From Bacteroidales bacterium (GTDB lineage Bacteria; Bacteroidota; Bacteroidia; Bacteroidales; Muribaculaceae), in contig JAUNPQ010000013.1 of NCBI GenBank assembly GCA_030536615.1, positions 1 through 39,541 on the forward strand: a DNA stretch of 39,541 nucleotides, in the 5' to 3' direction. Under the pieces are notes generated by a model. It worked only from the letters and a program-made list of their open reading frames with translations. It was not told the origin of the DNA and did no database searches. The stretch's first letter is position 1. Each line of letters opens with the position of its first letter. This document shows positions 15,594 to 24,473 of the stretch, piece after piece. The translations under genes were made by a program, and so were the position numbers.

Positions 15594-17249
15594 TTACATT
15601 ATTATCTGCGGATGGCGTTTGAAATTCCATGGACGCACATAGACGCGTGAGTCTATGTGTTCGGGGTTGCGGCGTATGATCTCTGTTGATCCCGGGCCGT
15701 GGAATGTGAGGATGAGGCGGTAGATGTTGTTGCGGACCACGGCATATTCCATGGGAATGTGGTTATGGGGATCGGACAGGAAGTCGTTGGCATGTCTGAG
15801 CCAGACGTTGTAGTAGCAGACGCCGCCGGGTATATGGGTGATTATGGCTGCATGCTGCGGATGTGCGCCGGCATAGACATCGGCAGCCTCGCGGTTGGTG
15901 AAGTATAGGCAGTCGGCATCGCTGACGGTGGGTCCTGACGGAGAGTAGCGCCACAGGTCCTTGCCCTCGGTGTATGCCTGCGCGGTGAGCTGGTCAGTGA
16001 TGGCGTTGTAGGCCGAGTAGGCCTGCGCGGGAATGTAGAGGGCACGCATTGTCAGCCCTGTGAGAATGTCATTTCTGAGAATGTCCTTGTGCTGGGTATT
16101 CTCATTGGCATAGCTCAGAATCGTGAACGAGTCATATCCGGTAGGATCACCTGACATGGAGGCTGTATATGTGGCTGCGCCCAGACGTTTGGCGTCTGTG
16201 AATGAGGCGGCAGTGAAGTTTGCGGCGGCAGTTGTGCCGTACCAGTCGGCTGGGACCGTTGTCAGACTGTTCTTGGCAAGCGTGCGCGGCTCCACAACAT
16301 AGTTTACGGGGATATCTGTGCCGTCGGCTACCCGTTCATCGCCGCAGACAAGCAGGCGGCTGAGGTCAGCGGGGATGTCGGCCCCTTCGGTGACATGCTT
16401 GAAGGCGTATGAGGGGCGTTGCATCACGTTTACCGGAAGCACGTGTGTAACGCGCACTTCCGCAGTCTTACGTTCCGTACCTCCGGCAGCGGGAGTCTCG
16501 CGCACTTCATAGACAAGCTGTGAGCCGGTCCATTGTGATGCGTTGTGGATGAGGTCAATGCGTGCGGCCAGACGTTCAATCCACACTTCGGCGACAAGGG
16601 GATGCTCACGTGTGCCGGCTTCCTCAATGGATGTTGCGGGCAGTTTTATGCGGCCATCGTCAAGAGCGTGTTTGGCGCCGTTGTATGCGTTGCTCATCAC
16701 AAAACGGTCACAGTCGGCTATCCGCGACGCGCTCTGCCATGCGGCATCGCAGATGTGTGTGCGCAGCTCTCCAAGTGTATTTATGGATGTCAGGTCACCG
16801 GCATTGACCACAACGGCCATGCGTTGGCCCGGATCGGCCTCGAAACGTCCCACAGGCACCAGATAGGTTGCCGAGGTCTCGGTTATGTTCTCCGGAAGAC
16901 GGTAGCCGTTGAGAACTGACTCGGAGAAATAGGCTTTGGCGATGAATGATGTTGCGGCAGGGTTGTCAAGGCCTTCTCCGCCAAGGGCATCCTTGTAGAC
17001 AAAGATCGTTATGTCATGGATGTCATTCTCGTGGAGTATGCCGGGTTCTGTTCCGTCGCCGTTCTCGCCGCCGGTGGGGTTTGACCGTGATGTGACGGGT
17101 GTGCCTACGGTGAGCTGTATGTAGGTGGTGAAGGGTTTTTCCTCACCGCCGCCATTATCGGGCTGTGGGGTGTCATCTGAGCAACCGCCCGATGCCATGA
17201 GCATTGCGGCCATTGCAGCTGTCCACCATATGTGCAGGGAAAATCGCAT
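15594..17249 (-). CDS. Fimbrillin-like accessory lipoprotein
   Basis: The 551-residue product has a lipobox signal MRFSLHIWWTAAMAAMLMASGGC (Cys23) and a negatively charged linker. It continues with fimbrillin-type strands: TTYIQLTVGTP, HDITIFVYKD, RMAVVVNAGDLTSI, and WIERLAARIDLIHNASQW, equivalent to the conserved RxxAKxxL strand. The end (GGVCYYNVWLRHANDF..., AVVRNNIYRLILTFHGPG, VYVRPWNFK) matches the C-terminal VRNNxYxLxIxx and PW motif of Mfa1-like proteins. That motif is shared with the major fimbrillin at 18753-20609 (MVRNNWYEININS), so the two are probably distant paralogues. It probably serves as an accessory or adaptor subunit. Confidence 0.75.
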   Translation of the reverse strand: MRFSLHIWWTAAMAAMLMASGGCSDDTPQPDNGGGEEKPFTTYIQLTVGTPVTSRSNPTGGENGDGTEPGILHENDIHDITIFVYKDALGGEGLDNPAATSFIAKAYFSESVLNGYRLPENITETSATYLVPVGRFEADPGQRMAVVVNAGDLTSINTLGELRTHICDAAWQSASRIADCDRFVMSNAYNGAKHALDDGRIKLPATSIEEAGTREHPLVAEVWIERLAARIDLIHNASQWTGSQLVYEVRETPAAGGTERKTAEVRVTHVLPVNVMQRPSYAFKHVTEGADIPADLSRLLVCGDERVADGTDIPVNYVVEPRTLAKNSLTTVPADWYGTTAAANFTAASFTDAKRLGAATYTASMSGDPTGYDSFTILSYANENTQHKDILRNDILTGLTMRALYIPAQAYSAYNAITDQLTAQAYTEGKDLWRYSPSGPTVSDADCLYFTNREAADVYAGAHPQHAAIITHIPGGVCYYNVWLRHANDFLSDPHNHIPMEYAVVRNNIYRLILTFHGPGSTEIIRRNPEHIDSRVYVRPWNFKRHPQIIM

Positions 17250-17261
17250 ATTCCTCCGTGC

Positions 17262-18479
17262 TTATAGTTCTATGTTTTCGATGCGTTTGCTCCAGCTGAG
17301 GACATTGATGACTATGTCACAGTAGGCCCAGGCATCGCCTTTGAGTATGAAATCAAGATGGTAGTCGTATTCGCGGTCAAGGTATTCCTGTGGCGGATAG
17401 TTGTACAGCTCATAGGCTGTGCGTCCTTGTGAGAGGATGTGTGTGAGGTTTATCAGTGCCACGGTCTTGCCTGTCTGGCGGCGGGTGATTTTGAGGATGG
17501 CGCCTTTTCGGGCATCGTCGGTGTCAATCATCAGCCGGTTGAACATCACGTTGTAGTGGGCGGTTCGCTGCAGAGCCACGGCGCGTGCCGGAGAAGAGGT
17601 GCGTCCGCCGTTTTCCACGGTCACGCCGTTCTCGTCAAAGCGTGTTGTCCATTGTGAGTAGGGGGTGTATAGGAGGCTGTCCGCGCCTGTCACTGAGTTG
17701 TCATGTGCCAGTGATGCGTTGGGCTCTATGATCTGCACGTCGAAGTCACTGGCGAAGATGTTGTCGGGATCGTCCATCTGGCGCAGTGTAAGGTCAAGGT
17801 GTTTGGTGTCACGGATCATTGAGACGGTGGCGTATGTGGCCTTGTTGTCGGTGACGGTGACATACTGGTCTTCCATGGGATAGACCGAGAATGGCGCTTT
17901 GGTGCGGTGCACGTCGGGGACGCCGCGGCCGTCGCGGGGATCGTCGGCCATCACTTTGAGGGTGTGCCAGAGGGTGTCCATAGGTGCGCCGGCATGGGCG
18001 ACGGGGTGATGGTTCGTCCCTGCCAGGGGTTGCTGTGCGTGGTCAAGGTGAACAAAGAGGTCGCCTGAGGCAGACACGTCCGTACGGCGGTATTTGGCAC
18101 CGGGAGTGTCAAGGGCTTTGTCCCAGTCTTTCTGCATGGCGACGGCCTGAAGACGGTAGCGTCCGGGAGCCAGCTCGGAGGGGTCGAAATGGATTGAGTA
18201 GCCGTATTGTGTGAGGGGAGCGCTGCCGCCGTCATTGCTGACGGAGCGTTCTGCCACTTTGCGGCCGTTTTCGTCGTAAACATACAGTTTCACATGCCCC
18301 ACATGGTCGCGGAACATGTCGGCGCGCTGGGTGTTGTAGTCATATACAAAGCGTACGTACAGCCCGGTGGGACAGTCTTTGACATCATCTTCAATCATTG
18401 TGCATGAGGTGCCTGCGCCAAGAATTGCGGCGCCGAGAGCAAATTTGCAGAAGAGATTGTGAAGAAATCTGTTTGTCAT
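17262..18479 (-). CDS. Mfa2/FimB family fimbrial anchor lipoprotein
   Basis: The 405-residue product begins with a lipoprotein signal ending LGAGTSC (Cys26) and then the family hallmark KDCPTGLYVRFVYDYNTQ close to the mature N-terminus. It continues with HVGHVKLYVYDENGRKV, LAPGRYRLQAVAMQ and, near the end, YLDREYDYHLDFILKGDAWAYCDIVINVLSW. In Porphyromonas, Mfa2 and FimB hold the fimbrial shaft in the outer membrane and control its length. The gene comes after the major fimbrillin, as in the mfa locus, but is separated by 273 bp with a terminator hairpin, so it should be made in lower amounts than the shaft subunit. Confidence 0.87.
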   Translation of the reverse strand: MTNRFLHNLFCKFALGAAILGAGTSCTMIEDDVKDCPTGLYVRFVYDYNTQRADMFRDHVGHVKLYVYDENGRKVAERSVSNDGGSAPLTQYGYSIHFDPSELAPGRYRLQAVAMQKDWDKALDTPGAKYRRTDVSASGDLFVHLDHAQQPLAGTNHHPVAHAGAPMDTLWHTLKVMADDPRDGRGVPDVHRTKAPFSVYPMEDQYVTVTDNKATYATVSMIRDTKHLDLTLRQMDDPDNIFASDFDVQIIEPNASLAHDNSVTGADSLLYTPYSQWTTRFDENGVTVENGGRTSSPARAVALQRTAHYNVMFNRLMIDTDDARKGAILKITRRQTGKTVALINLTHILSQGRTAYELYNYPPQEYLDREYDYHLDFILKGDAWAYCDIVINVLSWSKRIENIEL

Positions 18480-18670
18480 TTGTCTGGTGTTGTATTTTTT
18501 GCGGGAGTGGCCCCGTTGTTTTGTTGTGGTTATATATGTTGTGGAACTTTGCGGGTTCTCGTTGTTTCCGTTTTTGGTTCTGCCGCTGTGGCAGGGCTTT
18601 ATGTGGCCACATCGTGGCCTTTTACGGTATGTGCACCGTGGGCAATGGGATGGAGAGGGGAGGAAAGAAA
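18480..18670. other. Leader of the Mfa2/FimB-like gene
   Basis: This non-coding stretch lies between the internal terminator and the anchor gene. No TAnnTTTG element is found on the minus strand and no open frame looks real. Confidence 0.4.
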
Positions 18671-18713
18671 ACCGGGTGCCTCCGGCCGCTTGATGTGGAC
18701 AGCGGCACCCGGT
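18671..18713 (-). terminator. Internal terminator/attenuator after the major fimbrillin gene
   Basis: ACCGGGTGCC (18671-18680) pairs with GGCACCCGGT (18704-18713), and an inner GCCGCT/AGCGGC pair offers an alternative stack. Read on the minus strand it is followed by TTTTCTTTCC. It lies 40 nt past the stop of the major subunit gene. No promoter is visible before the next gene, so downstream genes probably rely on read-through, setting an excess of shaft subunit. Confidence 0.75.
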
Positions 18714-18752
18714 GGTCTGTATCAGTGTGTGGGCTTTTCTATGCCCGGTTTA

Positions 18753-20609
18753 TCAGATGTCCTCCTGCTGGACGCGTTTTGCCCATGCAAGGATGTTGAC
18801 TTTGAAGGAGATCCATTTCTCAACGGTCTTGTTGTCATCGGGGGTGTCGTCGTTGTCAACGTCAAGCTGGCCTACAACGGGTTTGCCGAGTTTCTTGAAT
18901 GAGTTGATGTTGATCTCGTACCAGTTGTTGCGCACCATGCCGAAGCGGCCCAGGAAGTTGTTCTCGTCAAGGTTGGGATAAGCCTGTGAGGTTGTGAGTG
19001 TTGTCTCGTTGACGGCACTGTCGTTCCAGGGAGCAAGCTCATCGCCGAAGTGTTTAAAGCGGATGTCGTAGTAGCATACGCCGCCTTTGTATTCCACGAT
19101 GGCGAATGTGGCGTTGGTGTTGGCTATCATTGTTGCGAGGGCGTCGGCGTCAGCAACGGGAACAGCCTTGAAGACGGGAGCTGTGAAGGCGTCAGCCTTG
19201 AAGGTCACGGCGCTTACGGTGATGAGGTTGTTTGTGGCATCCTGTGCATATTCAATGTTCAGGTAGTCGGCAACGTTTGCGGTTGTGAGTGTGAAGCTCT
19301 GGCCGTCAGCTACAGCAGCCTTGATGGCGTCGCGGATCACACGGCTTTCAACGATAGAGCGGATTGAGAAACTCTTTGCATCGGCGTCGTTGTAGTAGAT
19401 CACGTCCTCCAGGTTGTTGACAGTGTAGAGGTTACCGTTGCTCTGTGCGCCCTGGGGTGCTGTGTAGGTCACTTTGAGGAGGGCGCGGGTTGTGTTGCGG
19501 TAGCTCTGGTTGGCAACGTTGAAGGTGTTCTCGTGGCAGTACTGGGGCTTGTCGCTGCCTGTGCCTTTGAAGGCGTTGGTCAGGTAGTCTTTGTTGGCGG
19601 CCTTGTTGGTGTTGTAGGCGGGGTCGATTGCCCAGTAGGTGCGGTAGAGATCTACAGCGGGCTGGAGGGCTGTTGTGCCTATTTTGGTGTCACCCACAAA
19701 GCGGAAGCCTTTGGCGAGCGGCTGTACGTTGGTGTTGTACTGCAGGTAGCCGAGGTCTGTGCCCATGTTGCGGACAATGTAGCTGGTGGCTTCAGTGTTG
19801 TCAAGCACCCATTCTACGCTGGCGATTGTGAGGTCTTTGAGGTTCTCGACGGTGTTTGCCGTGTAGGTGAGGGTTGCTTTTGCAACGGCGCGCTCAACAA
19901 AGAAAGAGCCTGCGGGATAGGCTTTGGCCTCTTCCTCGGTGGGCTTGCATACGCTGCTGCCCATGCCGAAGTGCACCAGTGTCTGCACTTGTGCGCCGGC
20001 AGGAGCTGTGGCACCGCCGGGAACTGTGGCAACCGGTGAGTTGGTCATGAAGAAGTTGCCCTGTGCGCACAGGTCTGAGTTTACGATGAGTGATGCCAGC
20101 GCGCTGTAGGCTGTGCCTTTGGCATAAGCTTTTCCACCGATGTTCATGCTGGCGATGTGGCCTTCGCCGCCCTGTGTGAGCACTTTGTTTGTCACAACGT
20201 GATCATAGTTGACCATAACAAGGCCCCAGAGGTCATCATTGTCGGCAACGTCGTTGAGGTGAACGGTTTTCAGATATGAGGAGGTGATGTTGGCACCTTC
20301 ATCGCCTTCAACACCGCCGGGGGTCATGGTGAGGTCATATGCAGAGTGGAAAACGGCGTCAGCCTCGCTGCTGCCGGTGAACACCAGAAGCATGGCATTG
20401 TTCACTTTGTATTCCTGCTCTTCGCCGTGGGTGAAATCGTCGTTCACTCCGCGGGCAGCGGTTGTGGTAGGCAGGTTGATGCCAACGGCAATGTAACCTG
20501 AACCATCAAAACTTTCATTGCCTCCGTTGTTGGGATTGCCCGGCTCGTTTGAGCATGCGGTGAGCAATGCTGCGGCGGCAAAGCCGCCAATGATTGATTT
20601 TAAATTCAT
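18753..20609 (-). CDS. Mfa1-like major fimbrillin lipoprotein precursor
   Basis: This 618-residue protein is probably the shaft subunit of a type V fimbria. A lipobox signal MNLKSIIGGFAAAALLTAC (Cys19) is followed by an Asn/Gly linker. The first strand region GSGYIAVGINLPTTTAARG carries an Arg (ARG) that could be the site where a gingipain-like protease removes the N-terminal segment before polymerisation; this is by analogy with Porphyromonas Mfa1. Later features are VERAVAKATLTYTAN (the conserved RAVAKxxL strand), GGVCYYDIRFKHFGD, MVRNNWYEININSFKKLG and the C-terminal ISFKVNILAWAKRVQQEDI, the likely donor strand. It has its own start 45 bp after the DUF3868 gene, and a terminator follows it. 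Confidence 0.87.
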   Translation of the reverse strand: MNLKSIIGGFAAAALLTACSNEPGNPNNGGNESFDGSGYIAVGINLPTTTAARGVNDDFTHGEEQEYKVNNAMLLVFTGSSEADAVFHSAYDLTMTPGGVEGDEGANITSSYLKTVHLNDVADNDDLWGLVMVNYDHVVTNKVLTQGGEGHIASMNIGGKAYAKGTAYSALASLIVNSDLCAQGNFFMTNSPVATVPGGATAPAGAQVQTLVHFGMGSSVCKPTEEEAKAYPAGSFFVERAVAKATLTYTANTVENLKDLTIASVEWVLDNTEATSYIVRNMGTDLGYLQYNTNVQPLAKGFRFVGDTKIGTTALQPAVDLYRTYWAIDPAYNTNKAANKDYLTNAFKGTGSDKPQYCHENTFNVANQSYRNTTRALLKVTYTAPQGAQSNGNLYTVNNLEDVIYYNDADAKSFSIRSIVESRVIRDAIKAAVADGQSFTLTTANVADYLNIEYAQDATNNLITVSAVTFKADAFTAPVFKAVPVADADALATMIANTNATFAIVEYKGGVCYYDIRFKHFGDELAPWNDSAVNETTLTTSQAYPNLDENNFLGRFGMVRNNWYEININSFKKLGKPVVGQLDVDNDDTPDDNKTVEKWISFKVNILAWAKRVQQEDI

Positions 20610-20654
20610 GTTGGTTGATTAATAAATATAAATGTATGAATAATAATTGTCTTG

Positions 20655-22109
20655 TCAGTAAAGCATTTCCTTGTTGCGGACGGCCTCAGGGAGTGCTCCG
20701 GCCTTTTCAAAATATTGCCGTGCCAGGGTGAAGTTGCCGTCCTGAACGGCGAGAACACCGCGGGCGTTGTTGGCCTCAGGGCTGTCACCGGCTTTCTCAA
20801 GGAGGCGCCGTGCTGTGGTGAAGTCACCGCGGTGCATGGCTGTCACTGCCGCGTTGAGGTTGGCGATCTCGCTTTCCGGATAGTATTGCAGGGCTATGTC
20901 GATCACGCGGTCAAAGTCATCGGACCCTTCGGGATAGAGGCGTGCCACGCGGAACATCTGGTTGAGAGACATGAGCTGCGGCTGTGTCATGATTATCTTT
21001 GCAAGGTTCTCGTCGCTCATGGGCTTGAGGCGTGTGCTGATGGCAAACTGTGTGGCGCGCAGGCGCGGGAACCATTCAGGCAGGATCTTGCTTCTGTAGA
21101 GTTGTGCAAAGCGCGGGTCTTTCTTGAGTGTCTGTTCTTTGGCGTCATAGTCGCTGGGCCCGTATGCGGGTGCGTCGATGAGAGCCAGAAGGTCTTTGCG
21201 TTGCTGCTCTGTTATGTCAGTGGCGGCAACCACAATCTCGCGGAATTCTTTCCAGTTCTCGGGAACGGCGCTGTAGGCAGAGGCCTCGGCAGGTAGTTTA
21301 TAGCGGTCGGCAAGGTAGTCGGCCAGTGCTTTTGAACGGTTTGTGGCCAGCCAGTCGTTGTGGGTGTAGGGTGACTCGGGCGATGCGTATCCGGTTACTG
21401 AGATTGAGGCTATTTCCACGTTGGGATCGCTGAGAGCGTATTTCACAGAGTCATCAATGATGGCAAGCTGTGCGCGGTTGTCAATCTTCTGTCCGCTGCG
21501 GCAGGTGTAGGGAGTGGTGTGCAGTTCTGTCTTGTCAACCTCAAACTGTACGCGTGCGCGTCCCTCATGCACGGTCACGGGCTGTGCCGTTACCGGCGGG
21601 GTGATCTGTACAAGGCGCATCTTTGATGCGGGATTGAGATCAATGAGTGTTTCCGGCCCCTGTGAGCTGCCTGTGGGAATGCCGCATCCGCAGCTGTCAT
21701 AGACAAGGGTTATGGCTGCCTGAGGCTGGAGCATCCATGATTTTATGGGAGCCGATGCCGTGTAGGGCACGCTCTGTTTCTGACCATTACGTCGCTGCAC
21801 TTCTGTGCTGATTGTCTGATAGTTGGGGCTTGGAGGGACGGTGCCGCGGAGGTAGCCGTAGTGCATGCTGCGTCCGTTTACAAGGACGGTGGGCAATGCC
21901 AGACGGTTGTCACCGTTCTGTATCACGGGGGTGATGTAGAGCTGCTGGTTGCGTCCCAGGTTCAGTGAGTCAAGGACAATGTCCATTGACACCTGGAAGC
22001 TGTCTTCAACACGCCCTTTCCGGAAGTTTGCCGTTGTGATGGAGGCTATGGCCTGTGCGCTGATCACCGCCACAAGGACCATTATGTAGAATTTTCTGCT
22101 TATCTTCAT
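20655..22109 (-). CDS. DUF3868/OmpA-like periplasmic protein with C-terminal TPR
   Basis: This 484-residue protein has an N-terminal signal (MKISRKFYIMVLVAVISAQAIA). The DUF3868 region spans about 30-170 (VSMDIVLDSLNLGRNQQLYITPVI...VLVNGRSMHYGYLRG). An OmpA-like peptidoglycan-binding domain follows at about 190-370 (RVQFEVDKTEL, ISVTGYASPESPYTHNDWLATNRSKALADYL). TPR-like helices occupy about 395-484 (ALQYYPESEIANLNAAVTAMHRGDFTTARRLLEKAG). Proteins of this build accompany Mfa-type fimbriae in Bacteroidales and are thought to secure the apparatus in the cell envelope. It is 21 bp after the DUF3575 gene and so is in the same operon. Confidence 0.87.
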   Translation of the reverse strand: MKISRKFYIMVLVAVISAQAIASITTANFRKGRVEDSFQVSMDIVLDSLNLGRNQQLYITPVIQNGDNRLALPTVLVNGRSMHYGYLRGTVPPSPNYQTISTEVQRRNGQKQSVPYTASAPIKSWMLQPQAAITLVYDSCGCGIPTGSSQGPETLIDLNPASKMRLVQITPPVTAQPVTVHEGRARVQFEVDKTELHTTPYTCRSGQKIDNRAQLAIIDDSVKYALSDPNVEIASISVTGYASPESPYTHNDWLATNRSKALADYLADRYKLPAEASAYSAVPENWKEFREIVVAATDITEQQRKDLLALIDAPAYGPSDYDAKEQTLKKDPRFAQLYRSKILPEWFPRLRATQFAISTRLKPMSDENLAKIIMTQPQLMSLNQMFRVARLYPEGSDDFDRVIDIALQYYPESEIANLNAAVTAMHRGDFTTARRLLEKAGDSPEANNARGVLAVQDGNFTLARQYFEKAGALPEAVRNKEMLY

Positions 22110-22130
22110 TTCTGCAAGTTTTTCGGCGTG

Positions 22131-22739
22131 TTAGAAAAGATACATTATGGACAGTCCCAATTTGGTGACTCCCACATAGTTTGTGTGGCCGTCGGCGATT
22201 TTGGCGCCGCAGTCACCGCAGGCATATTTGTCATACCACACGCGGTTGTAGCCCACACCTATCTCGGCCTCAACGTTGAAATGGCGTCCCAGAATCCACT
22301 GGTAGCCATATGTGAAGCCTGCACCCGCAAAACCACCCTGATAGCGGTGGTCACGCACGCCTTTGCGCAGGTTTTCACCGCCGAAGAAAGCACCCGGCAG
22401 GGGAATGTCGGCGTTCGCGGCGTTGAACTGGCCTCCCATGGCGTGCACGCCGATGAAATGCCCGCTGAAACGTGAGCAGGTCCACCAGCGGTATTCAGGC
22501 ATGAGCACCCAGTGTTTTACTTTGCGGTCTCCTTTTGTGTCAGAGTGGAATGTCCACGGATTGAGCCCGTAGACAAGGTTGAATGTGGATTTGCCTTTGA
22601 ATCCGAGTTCCACACCTATGTTCGGCGTGGTTGTGGCATCATAGAGCAGGTTGGTCTTGACGGCAACCTGCGCGGGGGCATGCAGGGACACCGCTGCCAG
22701 CATGATGAGGCCTGATATTAGCTTTTTCTTTAAACCCAT
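22131..22739 (-). CDS. DUF3575 outer-membrane beta-barrel protein
   Basis: This 202-residue protein has a signal peptide (MGLKKKLISGLIMLAAVSLHAPAQ). The DUF3575 signature follows: VAVKTNLLYDATTTPNIGVELGFKGKSTFNLVYGLNPW, HWVLMPEYRWWTCSRFSGHFIGVHAMGGQFN and YGYQWILGRHFNVEAEIGVGY, ending in an aromatic LSIMYLF typical of an outer-membrane barrel. DUF3575 genes are the usual first gene of Bacteroidales Mfa-type fimbrial operons. It is the promoter-proximal gene here; the nearest promoter lies about 310 bp upstream. A CGDC pair near the C-terminus is unusual for a small barrel. Confidence 0.88.
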   Translation of the reverse strand: MGLKKKLISGLIMLAAVSLHAPAQVAVKTNLLYDATTTPNIGVELGFKGKSTFNLVYGLNPWTFHSDTKGDRKVKHWVLMPEYRWWTCSRFSGHFIGVHAMGGQFNAANADIPLPGAFFGGENLRKGVRDHRYQGGFAGAGFTYGYQWILGRHFNVEAEIGVGYNRVWYDKYACGDCGAKIADGHTNYVGVTKLGLSIMYLF

Positions 22740-23049
22740 TGTGTGTGATATATGATGGATTTCCTTGTGATAATAATGTGTACTTCCTGATTAGAAATAT
22801 GTGCCTTTGGGCGCTTACAACTCTTTGTGTAGCCCGGATTTATACGCTGACCAGATCATTGCGCTACCTTAGATTTAGATTTGCAGCGACAAACCGAACC
22901 TGAAATTGAATGTGTTTTTACACAAAACAATGCATTGCAACCTTGAACAATTATGCAGAAGATCAGATTTTTCTGTGATAATGACCCTGATTTGGGCAGA
23001 TAACCGGTTATCCTGATAATTTTTAAGGGCTGTACGCGCTATTTTTCCG
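22740..23049 (-). other. Long leader region of the fimbrial operon
   Basis: Roughly 300 bp lie between the predicted transcription start (about 23043) and the DUF3575 ATG (22739). There is no credible open frame. It contains the 14-bp palindrome at 22999-23012, and no recognisable riboswitch. I looked for long inverted repeats that would indicate an invertible promoter and found none. Confidence 0.5.
22999..23012. promoter_or_regulatory. Palindrome in the fimbrial operon leader, operator-like
   Basis: GATAACCGGTTATC is a perfect 14-bp palindrome without a spacer, 38 bp downstream of the -7 element of the fimbrial promoter. The form suits a dimeric repressor. The binding protein is not known. 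Confidence 0.5.
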
Positions 23050-23081
23050 CAAATTTAGCCTCTTTTTTAAAAAGGTGCAAA
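23050..23081 (-). promoter_or_regulatory. Promoter of the fimbrial operon
   Basis: Minus strand: TTTG (23081-23078), 20 nt, then TAAATTTG (23057-23050). This is a full match to the Bacteroidota consensus. It is the only such match between the DUF3575 gene and the ATPase gene. Confidence 0.75.
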
Positions 23082-23215
23082 TTACCCCCCATTTAACTTT
23101 TTTATACAATTATTTCGTAAGTTTATGCAAAATATCGCTTTGCTGATAAGCAAGAAAGAGGATTACTGTAAAGACCCTCCCCTGCCGAAGATGATCCGAC
23201 AGAACACAATCACAG

Positions 23216-24469
23216 TCACAAGTCCAATGACTTAGGATTCAGAAGAAAATCATATATGCTGATAGTAGTTATGCCGGAATCGTTACGTAGCACCGGAGTG
23301 TATTCACCAAGTACTATGATCTTTTTGAAAGAGTCATCAATATTCCGCAGTGAATTTTCCTCCTGTTTTACTTTATCTTCATCTACCATCCGATAGGCTG
23401 ATTGTATATAGTACCGTTGACTGCCTTGATTGCAGACAAAGTCCACTTCATAATACTGGCGCTCGCGTTCATTTCTTTCAGTTCGCACTTGTTTGGGCAC
23501 CACTCCTACATCCACATTGAAGCCCCGCGCCAGCAGTTCATTGTAAATCACATTTTCAAGAAGATGGGTATATTCCACCTGCCGAAAGTTCAGCCGTGCA
23601 TTCCGCAGACCGCAATCTGCAAAATAATATTTAGAGGAACTTTCGATATATCTTTTCCCCTTTATATCATATCGGTCAGCTTTCTCTGTGAGGAATGATT
23701 CACAGATATAATCCAGATAGTTGACTATTGTATTGCGACTCACATTTTCATGCTTGACGCTTTTGAACGTGTTGGCAAGTTTTGTAGCATTGGTTAAGCC
23801 GCCGATGGAGGATGACAGAATGTCAAGTAATTCTTCCAACACCTCTTTATTGCGGAGTTTATATCGCGCCACGATATCGGTGATGTAGGTCTTCTCAAAA
23901 AGCGATTTCAAGAATGAGACTTTGTCTTCTACCGAATTTTTCAGAACTACTTGGGGCATTCCTCCATAGATCATATAGTCGTGCAACGCTTCCGTCTTGT
24001 CACCTTGACGGACTGAATAGTATTCGCTGAAAGAAAACGGATATAGCCTGATTTCATCGCCTCGCCCTGCAAATTCGGTGCGGACCTGACTTGAAAGGAA
24101 ACGGGCATTACTGCCGGTGACATATACGTCTGCATTCGCCATGTTCAGATAACTGTTGAGCACATCTTCAAATTCCGGCACAAGCTGAATTTCGTCAACC
24201 ATTATATAGTGCATCTTGTCATCTTTTAGCCTTGAGTCAATGTAAGCGAGCAGAGCATCCGGATTTCTCAATGCTGCATTTCGTCTGTCCTCGAGATTGA
24301 TGTTTATTATATGGTCCTCTGCCACTCCTTGTTCCCTCAACCAACCGGCATACAATTTAGTCAGCAGAAACGATTTGCCACAACGACGAATGCCGGTCAC
24401 GATTTTAATCATGCCGTTATGTCGTCGAACAATGAGTTTATTGAGGTAATTATCTCTCTGTATTATCAT
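23216..24469 (-). CDS. AAA_14/DUF4143 family ATPase
   Basis: This 417-residue protein has an N-terminal P-loop ATPase: Walker A GIRRCGKS (26-33), Walker B IMVDEIQ (89-95) and the sensor-like VTGSNARFL (117-125). It also has the YPFSFSEYY segment typical of this family. The C-terminal DUF4143 region ends with YYEVDFVCNQGSQRYYIQSAY, which follows the layout of a PD-(D/E)XK core but has Gln-Ser where a nuclease would have Glu-x-Lys, so nuclease activity is unlikely. The function of these mobile, often multi-copy ATPases is unsettled. The gene stands alone, is AT-rich relative to its neighbours and has its own promoter and a large inverted repeat at its start. Confidence 0.87.
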   Translation of the reverse strand: MIIQRDNYLNKLIVRRHNGMIKIVTGIRRCGKSFLLTKLYAGWLREQGVAEDHIININLEDRRNAALRNPDALLAYIDSRLKDDKMHYIMVDEIQLVPEFEDVLNSYLNMANADVYVTGSNARFLSSQVRTEFAGRGDEIRLYPFSFSEYYSVRQGDKTEALHDYMIYGGMPQVVLKNSVEDKVSFLKSLFEKTYITDIVARYKLRNKEVLEELLDILSSSIGGLTNATKLANTFKSVKHENVSRNTIVNYLDYICESFLTEKADRYDIKGKRYIESSSKYYFADCGLRNARLNFRQVEYTHLLENVIYNELLARGFNVDVGVVPKQVRTERNERERQYYEVDFVCNQGSQRYYIQSAYRMVDEDKVKQEENSLRNIDDSFKKIIVLGEYTPVLRNDSGITTISIYDFLLNPKSLDL

Positions 24470-24473
24470 CCTA

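Noticed and set aside
22740..23215. Phase-variable invertible promoter for the fimbrial operon
   Set aside because: I looked for inverted repeats flanking the promoter at 23050-23081 and for a nearby invertase gene. Only the spacer-less 14-bp palindrome was found.
23216..24469. Active nuclease in the DUF4143 region
   Set aside because: The layout resembles a PD-(D/E)XK core (EVDFV), but the ExK position reads Gln-Ser, so catalytic residues are missing.
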